From: Monomorium pharaonis
Lineage: Eukaryota; Arthropoda; Insecta; Hymenoptera; Formicidae
NCBI RefSeq assembly: GCF_013373865.1
Contig: NC_050470.1
Location: 6,246,373-6,310,372 of the forward strand
Direction of reading: 5' to 3'
DNA length: 64,000 bases
Shown here: positions 13,061-25,302 of the stretch, piece by piece
Layout of the letters: each line of letters opens with the position of its first letter
Position numbering within the stretch: position 1 is the stretch's first letter
Translations under genes and position numbers: made by a program
Notes under the pieces: model-generated
Seen by the model: the letters and a program-made list of their open reading frames with translations, nothing else
Told to the model about the DNA's origin: nothing
Database searches by the model: none

Positions 13061-15950
13061 AGAGAAGGTGGTATTATGACTCGTAATATCTCCGTTATTA
13101 AGTGAGGAATTCTAGCGATTATTCGTGGAATCATTTGTTTAATAGCTCACAGTAGCGCTAATATGCCAATACACAGCCAATGTTTGTTATAAGGCATTTT
13201 TTTAATTTTGAGCGTTTGAAAACTTTTCCGAGGTAATATTTGAGCGTTGAATCACTCGTGCTTCCTTACTTTTTAACTTATTATTATACGAATACATATA
13301 GTTAACTTTCTTTTGTTATTTAAAATTTTATTCGGTTATACACATTTTATACAAAGTTAAATATAACTTAAACAATAGAGCATAGGATTTTGCTAGTCTC
13401 CCAGATATGCTGATGTTTCAATAATCCTTACGTAGTCTCTTTTTCAAACTTTTTATATCGAAATGGTTGCTTGATAAGTTGATTATAGTTTCATTGCTAA
13501 TTTATTACATATACAAATCATATTATACATTTTTAATACTACATTCTGTATACACCATCTTGTGTACTCTTTAAATAATAATCAATGTATCATCACTGAT
13601 TTGCAGTGATAGACTTATAACTGTGATAATTAGTGAGTATTCACTGTCTTTTAGTGATTTTGATTTTAATGTTAGTGTATTATCGCTGAAAGCGTTTTAT
13701 TATTTTGAGTCTAAAATTAATTGAATAATATATTGGCGAATGAAAATATTTTAATTTTTTAAGGTTTTAATTTTAAATATTGATTATTAACAAATTTTTT
13801 GTGTAACATATAAATGATGGCCATAATACTACTTTTTCTTTATGAAATATATACTGTTTTTAAAGATATTTCTTTCTTCTTTTAATCTTCAAAAATCGAT
13901 TTATAGTATTTTCATTCGATACTGTTTATTTTTTAAAATATTTTACTGGCGAAAGAAATGTTGAAGAACTTGCAAAAAGTAAAAATTATAATCAAAATTC
14001 TTGAAATAATTTGATTTATATTGTATGGATTGTTTAGATGTATTATTAGAGATTTTATCTCTGAGAAAAATCATAGAAGAGAATTTATTGTGTCTTATTG
14101 AATCTGCCTTGTTATTTCAAATATGAAAACTAAATATAGTATCAATTTCTACTATGTTCCTTATATTGAAACGCGAATCATATTTCCCAACTGAGTGGCC
14201 AAGGGTCGAGCGTAAGAGAGGTTTCCGCTCGTTGGAACTCGGTAGAAAATGATAGTCAAAGACGCTAGCGAACGGACGTAGCTTTTCTAGCTGTCGAGGT
14301 AAATACCTGCAGATGACCAGCGGTCTTGGAGCGACCGAACAATACGGCTGAGTGGCCGCGACCAATCGAACAAACGACTTGGCTTTGTTAACCTCCGTGA
14401 AGGTGACTGTGCTCCAAAGCATCACTTATTAGGCACGCGACCCTCGTAGAGCGAAGATGGCTGCGGCACGACTGTGAATCGAATGGGAAACAATACGTCG
14501 TGAGAGAGATCCCCGATCAGCACCCTTGTACAAAAGATTTACTCAGAACCACAAACTCGACGAAATAACACCTCGCGTGAATTATGAGCAAAAGTAGCCG
14601 GGCTCTTTTCTCTATTTCCTTTCTAGACTAAATTGCTCAGAGGCTCGCGCTTTTGAAAGTTGGCTAATAATTGTTAAGAGTTTGCCGCAATAATTCGCGA
14701 TAATTCTTTAATTTTATGAAATTTAACGCTCACGATCATTGTTAATTTAAAAGGTTGCAAACGTAAACGCCGTGATTATTCATTTCGCAATCTAATTTTA
14801 ATTAGATTTGAAATAAAGATTATTTTTTTACCTAATTTATTTTGAAGAAATTATCATATAAATTTTGTCACAATTTTACACATTCACATATACGTTCACT
14901 TAATAATAATTGTTATGCAAATTTCTATGGGAATATTCTATGAGAATTCATATTTTCTGCAAAATTAAATATTTTTTTAATATTAAGTACGCTAAAGAAT
15001 AAATCGTGGTAACAATAATATAAAAAACTGATAATTATACAAATGTTGATACATAAAATGTACATAGTTGAACAAACTGAAATATTAGTTACAATAACTA
15101 AAGAAGTAGTTTGTTCAACGGTTTTAATTAATTCTACATATCAAAGCGAGAAATTATTTGAATTAAAAATTTATAATTCGACACGGATAAATCTAAATAT
15201 AATATATAGAAATTAGTCATTTGTCAAAATCTAATTTGATTCAAAATTAAATTTGAAATTATAGAAAACTTGTATAAATAATTTTTTTTAATAATTTCAA
15301 TTTTGACAAAAATTGACTTGCATTGTTTTTTAAATGGCCAATTTATATATTTTAAAAAATTTTATATTTCTAAGGTATTTTATATACACATACGTGCTTT
15401 ATTCTAAACAATGCCTGTTCGTCAGTTACTTTTTTTTGCTTCAATATTGCGGTCCTAATGTTGAATAATAGATACTAACATTGCTTATTGAGAGGGCGAG
15501 CCCTAGTCTATAGATTTCTTACCGTCAGGAGAGCAAGAAAGGGCGAGAGGGAGGGACGAATCGTGCTTCATCGTCCGGAAGTGATTCGATATAGCCTAAG
15601 AACGTCTGATGGGAGAACAGCTAGGGAGGTGACAAATTGAATGTCGTCTTCGTCACAGACACTGCAAAATTCTATCTGCTGGTAACAGGATCGATAACAC
15701 GAGTTTTCCCTCCGTTTACGAGTTTAATCTTGAAATACGGCGTAAAAAAAGAACTCGATACCCAAAAAGTGTATTAAACCGTGCGTGATCGTGTTATAAA
15801 ATAGCCTCGTTCAGACAAAATATTTCCGCTTACATTTATGCGCGATTAGAAACGGACAATTATATTTAAACAGCTGTAAAGCACCTTTTAAAGATAAACA
15901 TTTCATCTGCATCTCATTTAAATGAATAGTTTTAATGTCGTCGCCGAAAG
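13060..15950. other. AT-rich intergenic region with local hairpins
   Basis: No gene is supported. The segment at 13590-13690 carries several closely spaced AGTGA/TCACT words. A nested palindrome lies at 15067-15119, and imperfect inverted TTGTCAAAAT-type sequences occur at about 15220-15315. A GC-balanced patch at 14160-14530 has no recognisable coding content. Confidence 0.4.
15067..15119. repeat. Nested inverted repeat (hairpin)
   Basis: Outer arms GTTGAACAAACT (15067-15078) and AGTTTGTTCAAC (15108-15119) are perfect 12-bp reverse complements. The loop contains a second perfect palindrome, TTAGTTA-CAA-TAACTAA. Weaker pairing continues outside (TTGATACAT near 15048 against ACATATCAA near 15137), giving an overall stem of about 100 bases. 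It could be a small decayed fold-back element or a structured RNA; nothing decides between them. Confidence 0.6.
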
Positions 15951-17340
15951 CTCACTCTTCAATAATCCGAATGCGCGCGTGCGTTAACAGACAAACGGGA
16001 ACGGCTCGTAGCCATCAATCTGGTTATTCACGCGGCAATCAAGGCTCTTTCACGTCTCAGACGAGTCCGACGAGTCTATCGGCGATCTCGAGGAGCTTTT
16101 CTGCACCGATTTTCTCTGGTTTTTTGTGCGCTCACACGGGTTGACCTGCGCGCGACAAATCGCTCGAGCTCGCATGACATGTAAATCCCAAAATCGGTGA
16201 AAGATCCCTTCCCTCCCCGAGTACGCTTACAGTGCTCTTCGTCCCGGCTCGCCCCGTCCATGAACGTGCCCGATGAACGCATTAGACATGCTTGCCTACT
16301 TCGGGCAATATCTATGGGTGGGCTCGACGATCCATCGGCAGCAGACGAAGCGGCCGCTCGATGCCCACACAAGCCTCCATCGTGGCGCACGACGGTAACA
16401 ACGCGACGACGATGGCGATGCTTCCTTCGGCCCTCCGGAGGCGTTTATTTGCGAGTGTAACTCTGAGTCCGATCGATTCGCGATACTTCGACCGACCTAG
16501 AGGTTTCAGAGAGAGAGAGAGAGAGAGAGAGAAAGAAAGCTGTTTCCTAGAAAGCCTTTCTGCCTTCTACAAATCCTATCCCGACTTTACGCAACCGGCG
16601 GCGTTACCATTTTGTCGCGATCGCGTTAAGCCTATTATAGCCTTGGCCCTTGTTTCCTACATTGCATAAAGGCAAATTTCACCTTGTGCATTATTATCTC
16701 GAGTAACGAAACGTGCGGTCTATGTTTTTCTTTTTACAATAGCACTATAGACTTGAATTTATCTTTAAAAAAGAGAGAGAAATTAAATATCCAAAGTTAC
16801 TTATATTATTTATTTGTTATCGAGGAATTTATCGTATGTTAAGGAGTCTCTGCATGATTTCTGATCATAATCTTTTCGTTCGAAATACCTAAAAATAAAA
16901 GCCTGTTCGATCTCAGAGTGTATAACTTGCCCTAAATTGAATTCTATGCCCGAATAATTTGCATCGAAAAAGTCGCGAGAAATCATTAGGCGTTACGCAA
17001 GGATGCTCTCAACGATGTATTAGCATGATAATGTTCGCGATTAGGGCGTGCGCGAGAGCTACTTGATTCTCTTCCTGGGCAGTCGTTGCCGAGGAACGCA
17101 CGTCGTTACGAGCATCCCGATTGAAAGCTGGGAGGGGGCAAGAGAAAATTTGTGATGGCCTTAAGGGTATATACACGCCCTTCGTGGCGGACCTGGCCTA
17201 AACTAGACTGACAATAAGTCCCCGGAAGAGCGAGCGATCTGCCCCCCTCAGCACGGCGACCCTCCGGCAATAATTAGGCCCATTCAATGAGGAGATTTAT
17301 GTAACTCACCATGATGGAATATCTTATTCCATTCGTGGCA

Positions 17341-17395
<55 letters not shown>

Positions 17396-17760
17396 GAAAG
17401 AGAAAGAAAGAGAGCCCAGAGGAAGCGGGACGCCATCACGGGAAGAAGAGCTCGGCAAACCACAGGCAATAATTTATTTATCACATCTATACGGCCGCAT
17501 GACAGATCCGCCGCGGTAAGTTGTTTCAGGGGGGGTTTCGGAGCGGCGTGTGGTGCGGGGGTAATCCGTTTCCTCTCCGACGATCGAACTGTCGCGATCC
17601 GCTGAGAGATCGGTTACCCACGGCGTGGTACTCGAACTCAATTACAGTCTGTCTCTCTCACGCACTTACATCCGACCGGGGAGAAACGCGCGTCTGTGTG
17701 AAGCGCCCATATCAGACGTATCGAAGACGCGAGAGTTGCGAATAATTGAAGATTAAAATT
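15950..17760. other. Mixed and CpG-rich sequence with GA tracts, no supported gene
   Basis: CpG-rich patches (about 15940-16480 and 17040-17740) flank AT-richer sequence. (AG)n tracts lie at 16508-16532 and 17347-17392. ORFs here have no domain and several are translated simple repeats. No gene is assigned. Confidence 0.4.
17347..17392. repeat. (AG)23 microsatellite
   Basis: This is a perfect dinucleotide run of about 46 bases within a CpG-rich patch, one of several GA/CT tracts in the gene-free region. Confidence 0.9.
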
Positions 17761-20690
17761 CAACAAAGTCGGAACAGGATGGATTAAAGATGCTTTAGTT
17801 TACGCAATAACTATATACCTAAAAGTTATCGAAATTTAAAAGGCTTCTCAGATCTCTTTTTTTCCTAATCAACTATAAAACATTTTGATGGCGAACACGC
17901 GAATTTTGATTTCAAAACCAATTGCAAAGAACAAATCAAGCAATTTGGCTTAAAATAGCTTATGCAGCGCAACTAACCATTTTGCTGCAATTTTAGATAA
18001 ATTTTTAAACGAGTAAGTGGATCTGAATAACCTTTTACATGAATATTTATCACGGTTATATTTTTAGTGTTATTTTTAAATTTAATTTGTAAATAAGTAT
18101 TATAAAACGCAATTTTACATCATGAAAATTAAAAGCGGACCAAAAATGAAACAATTTCTAAATAAGATATTGAGAGAATTGTACTCAAATTTTACAGACA
18201 TACTCAAACGTAATAATAGAATACTCTATGAAATTTATATATATTTAAACAAATAATAAGTGAGATTAAGACCAATAATACGAATAATACAATTAAGCGA
18301 AGAGGAATGATATTTTTTAATCGAAACGTCCAAATATTTCTGTAAATTTTCAGTTTATGCAAGTTACTATTTATTTCTCGATCTTAAAACACAATTTTAA
18401 ATTAAAAAAAAGTAACGCTTTGAAAAATGACGCATCCTTTAAAATTAAACTTATTTAACAGAATTCTAATCTTTAATTCGTAATTTTCAATCTCCAATGC
18501 GTAATCTGATACAGATTTGATATAGAAAATAACAATATTTAAAAAGACCACTGAGACACTTAATAATATCTTATTACTACAACATTCTTTTAGAGAGATA
18601 ATCCAAAATAAACTCAATATACTCTCCAGATGAACAATAACATTGTGCAATAATATTAAACATCTAAGGACCGTTTAAGTTGCTTTGATTTAAATGTTTG
18701 TATATTTTTAATATATTTTTTAATATATATTTATATTTTCCCGCGTCCCAACTGCAGTAGGAACGTAAATATCTCCAATCGAACGTGATTAAAAATTAGA
18801 AACTTATTTATTTGCATGCCCAAAGGTCTTCCCGTTTATATCTTACTAAATACTTAAGGATTTATATGACTTCCGAGAACTCTAAATGGTGTTAAATAAA
18901 TGCGTAACTTTTCAGGTTGATAAAGTTTAAAAATTTTTTTACCTCCGAGAGGAAAAACCATTGATAAGAATAATACCTCAATCTCATTAGGCATCGCAAT
19001 TTGTCCCTGACTCGTAGATATAATCTCGCGATATAGTAGAGTTAATTAAATGTGGCGACGGAAGAAGCTGTTGACGCAACTTTCTGATATAAGAGTGACT
19101 CTCGTACGGCCGGTCCCTGAAAAAAAATATTTATCGCCCGTCTTTACGAGCATCCTCCGTTGAAAGGGCAATTTCGCATATCCTATGCGTCTCTGGATCG
19201 ATTAGCGAGATCACCATACGCGTTGCCATGTTGGCTCGGTTGCAACTGCCTCGGCTGAAAATGCGCCGGTAACCGCGACAGGAAATACATAAGGAATTTA
19301 TGGCGTCGTACGGCAACCGTGCGTCGAGCGCGCGGTGAACCGCGGTTAGTATCGAAACGCGCTTCGCAAACGTTGTTCGAAGCCCGAGGCAACATCGTTT
19401 CGAGTCGACGTGTTTTCCATAATATGTCGGGGAAGCGTATTGCCGATCGTCGACTTCGAATCCTTCCACGAATGGAACGTATCTCAAGTATTGTCCGGAG
19501 AAGGCAGAGGGGGGGCAGAACTACCCTGTTCAGAACTATTATTTCTTCTTCTAACATATCAATTCTTTGATAATCTCTTTTCTTTTTATAATAACAGTTT
19601 TACATTGAAGCATATAATCCTTTCTTCTGAATTTGAATCAATAAGATAAAGGATTTGAGTAAAACGTAAGTCGCCAGGTTACGTTGCATTAAAAGTTAAA
19701 AAGCAGATCATAAGGTTATCCAATCGCATTTTCTTTTAACGAAGTATCGATTTTAAATACAATGGAGTTCAGAGATGCATACGCTCTTACGTCTTTAGAA
19801 ACGTTAAAAAAATTCATGTGAATATGTTTAGAAAAAGAATCAAAGCTTCGCCTTTTTTCTTCGGGCCGTAAAATAATGTTGTTGACGTCCCCCCCAGTGA
19901 TTATGCATCGTTAAACGTTTATCGTCCTGCAACGAGAATGCTTTTTTTATACATCGGCCATATTTGTTATTTACAATTATAGCGATAGTGTCATGGTTAG
20001 AATCGAGCAAACGACCGCCATCGTGCATACGCTTTGCGGGTTCGGCCGATAAGAAACTTTTAGAGCTGCTTCCAAGTGCTTCGCGAGTCTATTTTTGCCG
20101 AGTATAATGCCAGGTCGCATGAAAGGAGGGTTTATTACAGCCTATTCGAATCGCCTATTGTCATTGCCGTGCATGTCGAAAACACTAACCTCGATAGCGT
20201 CTCGCACGCACGCTCAGAACGGTTCCTGACCTTCGAACTTGAATTTAATTGCACTGCACCTTGCTCCCGCTGACGACGCGAGAAGAAGCATTGACGTCAG
20301 AGAAATTCCAATACACGTGGAAAATATAAAATCTTGATGACTCGAACGATGTGATCCCTAGATAGTATTTCGATGAAATAACGTCTAAAAATACTCACTA
20401 TTTACATGAGAAGGAATGAGGATGCAGATGAAACGCTGATAAATTGTTGTACATATATTATTGTATTATCAACTTTCTTCAATTAAAAAAATTTAATCTT
20501 GATCTACGTAGTTTTATATCATCGATACAGTATGTTATAAATGCTAAGGATTTAATAGAAAATGTATTCGTCAAAAAGAAGTTGATTTTTCTTTAATTCG
20601 ATTTTGTAACATTTAAAGCAATATTTGTCTGCACGAAAAGGACGTTAAATCAGGTTCGATCTCTCTCTCTCTCTCTCTGAAACAAATTGC
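17760..20690. other. AT-rich to mixed intergenic region
   Basis: No gene is supported. It holds the dispersed repeat at 18111-18232. A CpG-rich patch at about 19130-19540 has overlapping ORFs on both strands but no recognisable protein. An 11-bp inverted repeat (near 20469 and 20577) and a (CT)9 tract at 20660-20678 are the only other structures noted. Confidence 0.35.
18111..18232 (+). repeat. Dispersed repeat, copy 1
   Basis: This AT-rich segment is similar in the same orientation to 56143-56250. Shared blocks in order are ATTTTACAT, AAAAATGAAA, AGAGAATT followed two or three bases later by CTCAAATTTTACA, and AATAATAGAA. The copies are imperfect, with small length differences. No ORF is present. 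It is probably an old interspersed repeat; its ends are not defined. Confidence 0.55.
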
Positions 20691-22700
20691 TTCGCTCTTT
20701 TCTAAAGCTGAAAGGAAACCACCGCGCCCGGGCGGTCGGGCTAGCCGACTGATCGGAGCTTCACGGCGGTTTACAAAACATCGCCCGATGTCATTCCGCA
20801 CAAAAGCCCGGCGCGGTCCCAGCAGTCAATTCGAGTGCCATTTAGGCTCCATTTAACTCGAATCAGTTTCACTAACCATCTTCCCCCAAATCTCGGCGCG
20901 GAGGGGAGAAAGCCGAGGGTTTTACCCCCATTGAAGTGCCGGGCGGCTCTGTGGATTTTCGTGAAACGCCCGGGGCCGGTGCTCCACGTCGCTCGCGCGC
21001 GGGCAGAAGTGATCTCTTTGTAGAAGTAGGCAGTAGACCCTCCTATATGAGAGCAGCCTCGCAGTCCCATCAATTTTCCGTTCCCGCTCGCGCCTACCTC
21101 GCCCCGTTTCGTTATAATTTGACACACCTCGCGAACCTCCCTCTCCCCGCGACCTCCTCGGGGCCGCGCTGCCCCTCGTGATCGTAATAACATTCGAGGG
21201 CCGACCGTCCTGCGACCTCCTGAAACTCGGCCGGGGGATGAGAAGTGCCCCGCGCGGATTCGTCACGCCCGTATAGGCGCGATTCAACGTTGGACGTGTC
21301 TGAATAGTCGCTGATGACTTGATACTCGCGGCATGGAACGATGGAACGATGGAACGATGGAAGCCGGAACACGACGCGGCGAGCCGTGGCGCCGCGCGCC
21401 CTGCGCGCTCGCTTTTTGTAGATGTGCTTGACTTAGAGACCGCCGCGCACGTCTTTTCAGCTGAATAGAATTAACACGAAGCTTGTCGAGCCAGCTTTTT
21501 AATGGCACGAGATTAATCTACGGCAGCACGGTGACAAGCAATTTAATTGTTTTAACGACGTCAAAAAATATGCCATTCTTGTTGATTTGCGAATTTGAAA
21601 TAATTGTAAAGTCGAATTGCGAAATTGCGAGAACTTACGCGAGTAGGTTAAATGGCGTCAATGCTTTTAGAAAGAAAACATCTTCAAAGCGTAGCTGTAG
21701 CCGACTTTATGATCGGACGTCGCGCCGTAAATCAACATGCTGTTGATCTATCAAAGTTTACTCTGAGGATCAACAGTCATAAATTAATATAACTATGATT
21801 TTTGAAGAGAGAGATTTCTGGAAAATACTCTTCGGCGTAAAGTTTGAAAGACGTCATCTAAATTCTCAAAAAACTTTTGATATTCTTTTTAACAAATTGA
21901 ATTTGCTTAATCTTTCTCTCTTTCTCATAATAATAAAAAATTACGTGAGTATGAAAGGTAATTAAAGATAATAGAAAAGAATATTATGACATAAAAAGAA
22001 TTAAAAAGCAAGAGTTACACTTGCGACATTTCGGCAAACAATCAGAATAAATAGATCTCTAATTTACCTCTTGTTCAGAGCTCGTTTCTCTCTTTAAATC
22101 GATCCGTGTGTTTGTTCCAGGGATACAGCGGCGTGGCTTTTCGCAGTGCTGCAACATTGATGGCGGTAAGTGGCACAAATTATACAAAGAATTTCGTCAT
22201 ACAGAAAGATAAGACGTTTGAAGCAAAAAAAAAAAAGGTATAGAGAATAAAGGCAAAAAAGGTGTGAAAGACGGGAGGATTCCGAAAGTATAAGCCGTGT
22301 CACCCCGTTTGGCTGCTGGTAGGCGGAATTTGCGTAATCCCGCGTGCGCCTTTTCGCCGCGGCGCGCCGAAAAGGTATTACACTTCAGTGGTACAGAACG
22401 TAAAGTAAGTGTATAAAAGCAATTCGTGTGTGGCCCGGAGATGGCCGGTTCTTCACCTCGCGAACGAGAAGTCGGTTCCCTTTGATGTTGCGCCTACCCG
22501 CGTCTGGTGGGAGTCACTTCTCTACCGTCCTCTGCTTCACCCGTCTCCCTTCACCGAGCGAGGCTTCACCCCCTTGCCCCCCTTCCCGCGCAAGCTTCGC
22601 CGTCTTGCCCTCTCCTGCGCCGAGAGGGACCGGGGCCCTTTTCCTCCATTCCCGGCGATACATTTTCTATATCGGCCATTTTACCAATTCTCAGAAGTCG
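20690..22700. other. CpG-rich islands with a short tandem repeat
   Basis: Two GC-rich blocks (about 20700-21450 and 22300-22660) flank an AT-richer segment. An 8-bp tandem repeat of unit ATGGAACG (about 3.6 copies) lies at 21333-21361. Overlapping ORFs on both strands are Arg/Pro/Ser-rich without domains. The exon-like segment 22121-22165 is listed separately. Confidence 0.35.
22121..22165 (+). other. Candidate 45-nt exon of an unrecognised plus-strand gene
   Basis: A pyrimidine-rich acceptor (TTTGTTCCAG, ending at 22120) and a near-consensus donor (GCG followed by GTAAGT at 22166) bracket 45 nt. Frame 1 is open and reads GYSGVAFRSAATLMA; frame 2 is also open. The segment ends ATGGCG just before the donor, so it could also be a leader exon carrying a start codon. 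No partner exon was recognised. Splice-like pairs arise by chance in a window this long. Confidence 0.15.
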
Positions 22701-25095
22701 ATCTGGTACAAAAACTGATAGAACTTGACCCTTTGATTATATTCGGCTGTTTTTTCCCCCCCAATTTGATTTACGATTGCGATATTCACGAAATATTATA
22801 TTAGAATTTGAGCTTTGAGTCCCACGACTGACAGGCCTCGATAAATAAACCTGTTTAGAGAGAAAAGACGTATGTCATCTTTTCAAATTATACATTATGC
22901 AGAATAGAAAATAAGGGGCGAGAAAGAGAGGGGATACGCCACGTTACTTTAGCGTCGCTTCACTCGTGCTGCGTGCCCGCTGGAGTCCCTTAAGGATTAT
23001 TAAACATCAGGCCTCGAAAAAGTCCACTATCCGCCCTGCAAATTATGCGTGCAAGTTGAAACGACGATCGACGCGATCGCCGCTAATTATGATAATAATA
23101 ATTGCGCTAATAATACCCCAGGCGATGCGAAAGAGAGAGAGAGAGAGGTAATTAATCGGGAGAGATAATATCGTGACCGCTGTAGCTCGCGAGCGCGAGA
23201 AATGGCGACGATAGCGAATCGCGAAAAGAGACGCGCTCCGTCAATAGCGGCGTGTTATCGCCGCTAACATCGCGTTAAACAGTCCGAGCGGTTGGCGTAA
23301 CGAGTTAATAACTCCCATTAGAAAGTACGCAACTATCAGCTGCGAATGTATTAATATTGCCATAGTGAAGTTTTAATAGCTTCCAATAAACAGCGCGGAG
23401 TTGTTACAAATTGCTAAATGGTTACCGCACGCAGCGAGCGCGCGGTTTTCACGGAATATCCAACAATCCGTTTCGTAATAGTCGTACCACATATACGCTT
23501 ATATATACTCATTTACGTTTATCGCCGGATAATAGCCACTTAAGCTTTTAATCGATGCTTTGAACTTAGATCTCATCCCAAGATCTCATTTCTCATTAAT
23601 AACGCATGCGACAATAACTCCTCATCAACATATGGCAAAAATCGATTAGATATTAATATAAACTTAAATCTCACTTTCATTAATTTTAATCACGCTTCCC
23701 TTAGACATTGTTTGATGTACAAGAACAATATTATTTTTAGTTAAATATTATTATTTATAATAATAATTTCAATATCAGACCGATATGTGAATAATGCAAG
23801 AAAAGAAGAGGCGCCATTACTCGGCCGAGGCAGTTCTTCAGTGCTTAATAATAATAATTTTTGTGTAAATTTTTTAATATTCGTTGGTCTTGAAACACAA
23901 TCCTTACATAAAGTCGGAATACCACAAATTAAACTGACGAAAATTTAATAGTATTGTTGCTAACAAACATTTATAAGATCTTTATCCTCAAGAAGTGTAA
24001 ATTAGAAATAACATCTCACAGTCAGAATTTTTTCCGTAATAAATTCCTTACAATTTCCGGGGGACACGTAAGGATTGTGCTTCAAGGCCGACGAATATAT
24101 GCGGCGCGTAGTTTAAGATTTCACAGAAACATAATTACTATTATTATTGTTAATCATCAAGAAATGGCACGGTCTCTTATTTCCTGTATTTATTGAATCT
24201 ATCGATTAAATTTCATAATTAATTGTATAAAGAAGAAATTACAGTTGTCCCACGTTACATCGAAAGTCGATTTTACCTTGGAACCCCGTTCTTCCTCTTC
24301 CCCCGGTAGAACGTTGATTGCCAATTATTTAATCGCGGGATGTTATTTAACCGAGTTATCGAGTTATTCCGATCGAGCCGTGGATCTCCGGCGGACGGCG
24401 CGATTTTTCTCAATTATCGCGCGCACACGTGAAAATTCGATTAACGATCGAGGGGCGGAGGGCGTCGTCATAAATCACCGGTTCCGCGCGCTACATACCC
24501 GTCGCGGCGCTGTACGCGAAATGAAAAGTTATCTACGAATTAATTAGCGCGCCCGCGCGTGCGTTAACGAAGCGTGTCAGCGTTTGTCTATCTATTATGC
24601 AACGCAATGGCGGTCTCGGCGTTGGCGGCGCGAGGTGCATGCGCCGCCGTCGTCACACGGCTTAACACGAGATGCGAGAGATATGCGCGCGTGCGGAGGT
24701 GAGGGACGCCACAATCGGAATTCCAGTGTAACGTGAAATTAAGAATTACACAAGCAATTACCCTGCTCGCTCAAGGCGACGGTGTATCATCTTCCAATTA
24801 TTACTCGCACGATAGCCATCGTCGGCGCGACGATCCTGCGAAATAGAAGTCCGTCGCCTCTGTTGTCCATTCTGAATTATACGGAGAAGGAAATGCGCGC
24901 GGTCTTAAGCTAACGACTCCAAGAGACGGTTAACGCGTAATGCATTTTCTATGTGTGCGTGTGAGTAAAGAAAAAATGAATACTCCGCAAGAGATAAAGT
25001 TTCATTAAACAAGGAGATAATGGAAAGGACAATCAATTCTTTCATATTACGATACGTCGTACGTGGCCTTACATATCTTCTTATGTGTTGTTTCA
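22700..25095. other. Intergenic region, AT-rich with a CpG patch
   Basis: No gene is supported. Moderately CpG-rich sequence at 22960-23460 and 24270-24900 alternates with AT-rich DNA. A short GA run lies at 23130-23147. The inverted-repeat element at 23877-24098 is listed separately. Confidence 0.35.
23877..24098. mobile_element. Inverted-repeat element, 33-bp arms, about 222 bp
   Basis: The left arm (23877-23909) and right arm (24066-24098) are reverse complements at 29 of 33 positions, and all four differences are transitions. The arms share CTTGAA and CACAATCCTTAC. Weaker complementarity continues inward (CGGAA; ACGAAAATTT against its imperfect complement), suggesting a decayed hairpin-type MITE. 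There is no ORF. A target duplication could not be defined. Confidence 0.55.
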
Positions 25096-25097
25096 TA

Positions 25098-25302
25098 CAC
25101 TGTGAAAAAAATGTATAGTTAATTTGTAGTTAATTTTCTCAACCTGATTGAATTTTTTCAGTTTAAGTGTTTGTGGATTTAACTAAGTATGTAAAATACT
25201 TTAACCCTTTGATTCAAGTATTTATATACTTGATTGAAATACGTGAATTGAGGAATTTTAATCAAGTTGAAAAATTGATTTAAATTAACCTTTCTCTCTC
25301 GG
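25098..25302. mobile_element. Fold-back (MITE-like) element of about 205 bp
   Basis: It begins CACTGTGAAAAAAATG, close to the start of the fold-back element at 11641. The left arm contains GTTAATTT, TCAACCTGATT and AATTTTTTCA; these return in reverse complement on the right as GTTAATTT, TCAACTTGATT and AATTCCTCA. The centre has ACTTTAACCC and AAGTATTTATATACTTG. It has no ORF, and the ends are approximate. Confidence 0.6.

Noticed and set aside
12424..13134. Long minus-strand ORF (236 codons) in the CpG island
   Set aside because: It overlaps comparably long ORFs on the other strand, is Arg/Ala/Gly/Ser-rich with no domain, and covers a GAGC tandem repeat; the open frame follows from low AT content.
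17284..17484. Possible CRISPR-like or satellite array at the GA tract
   Set aside because: It is a plain dinucleotide microsatellite without spacers, in a eukaryotic genome.
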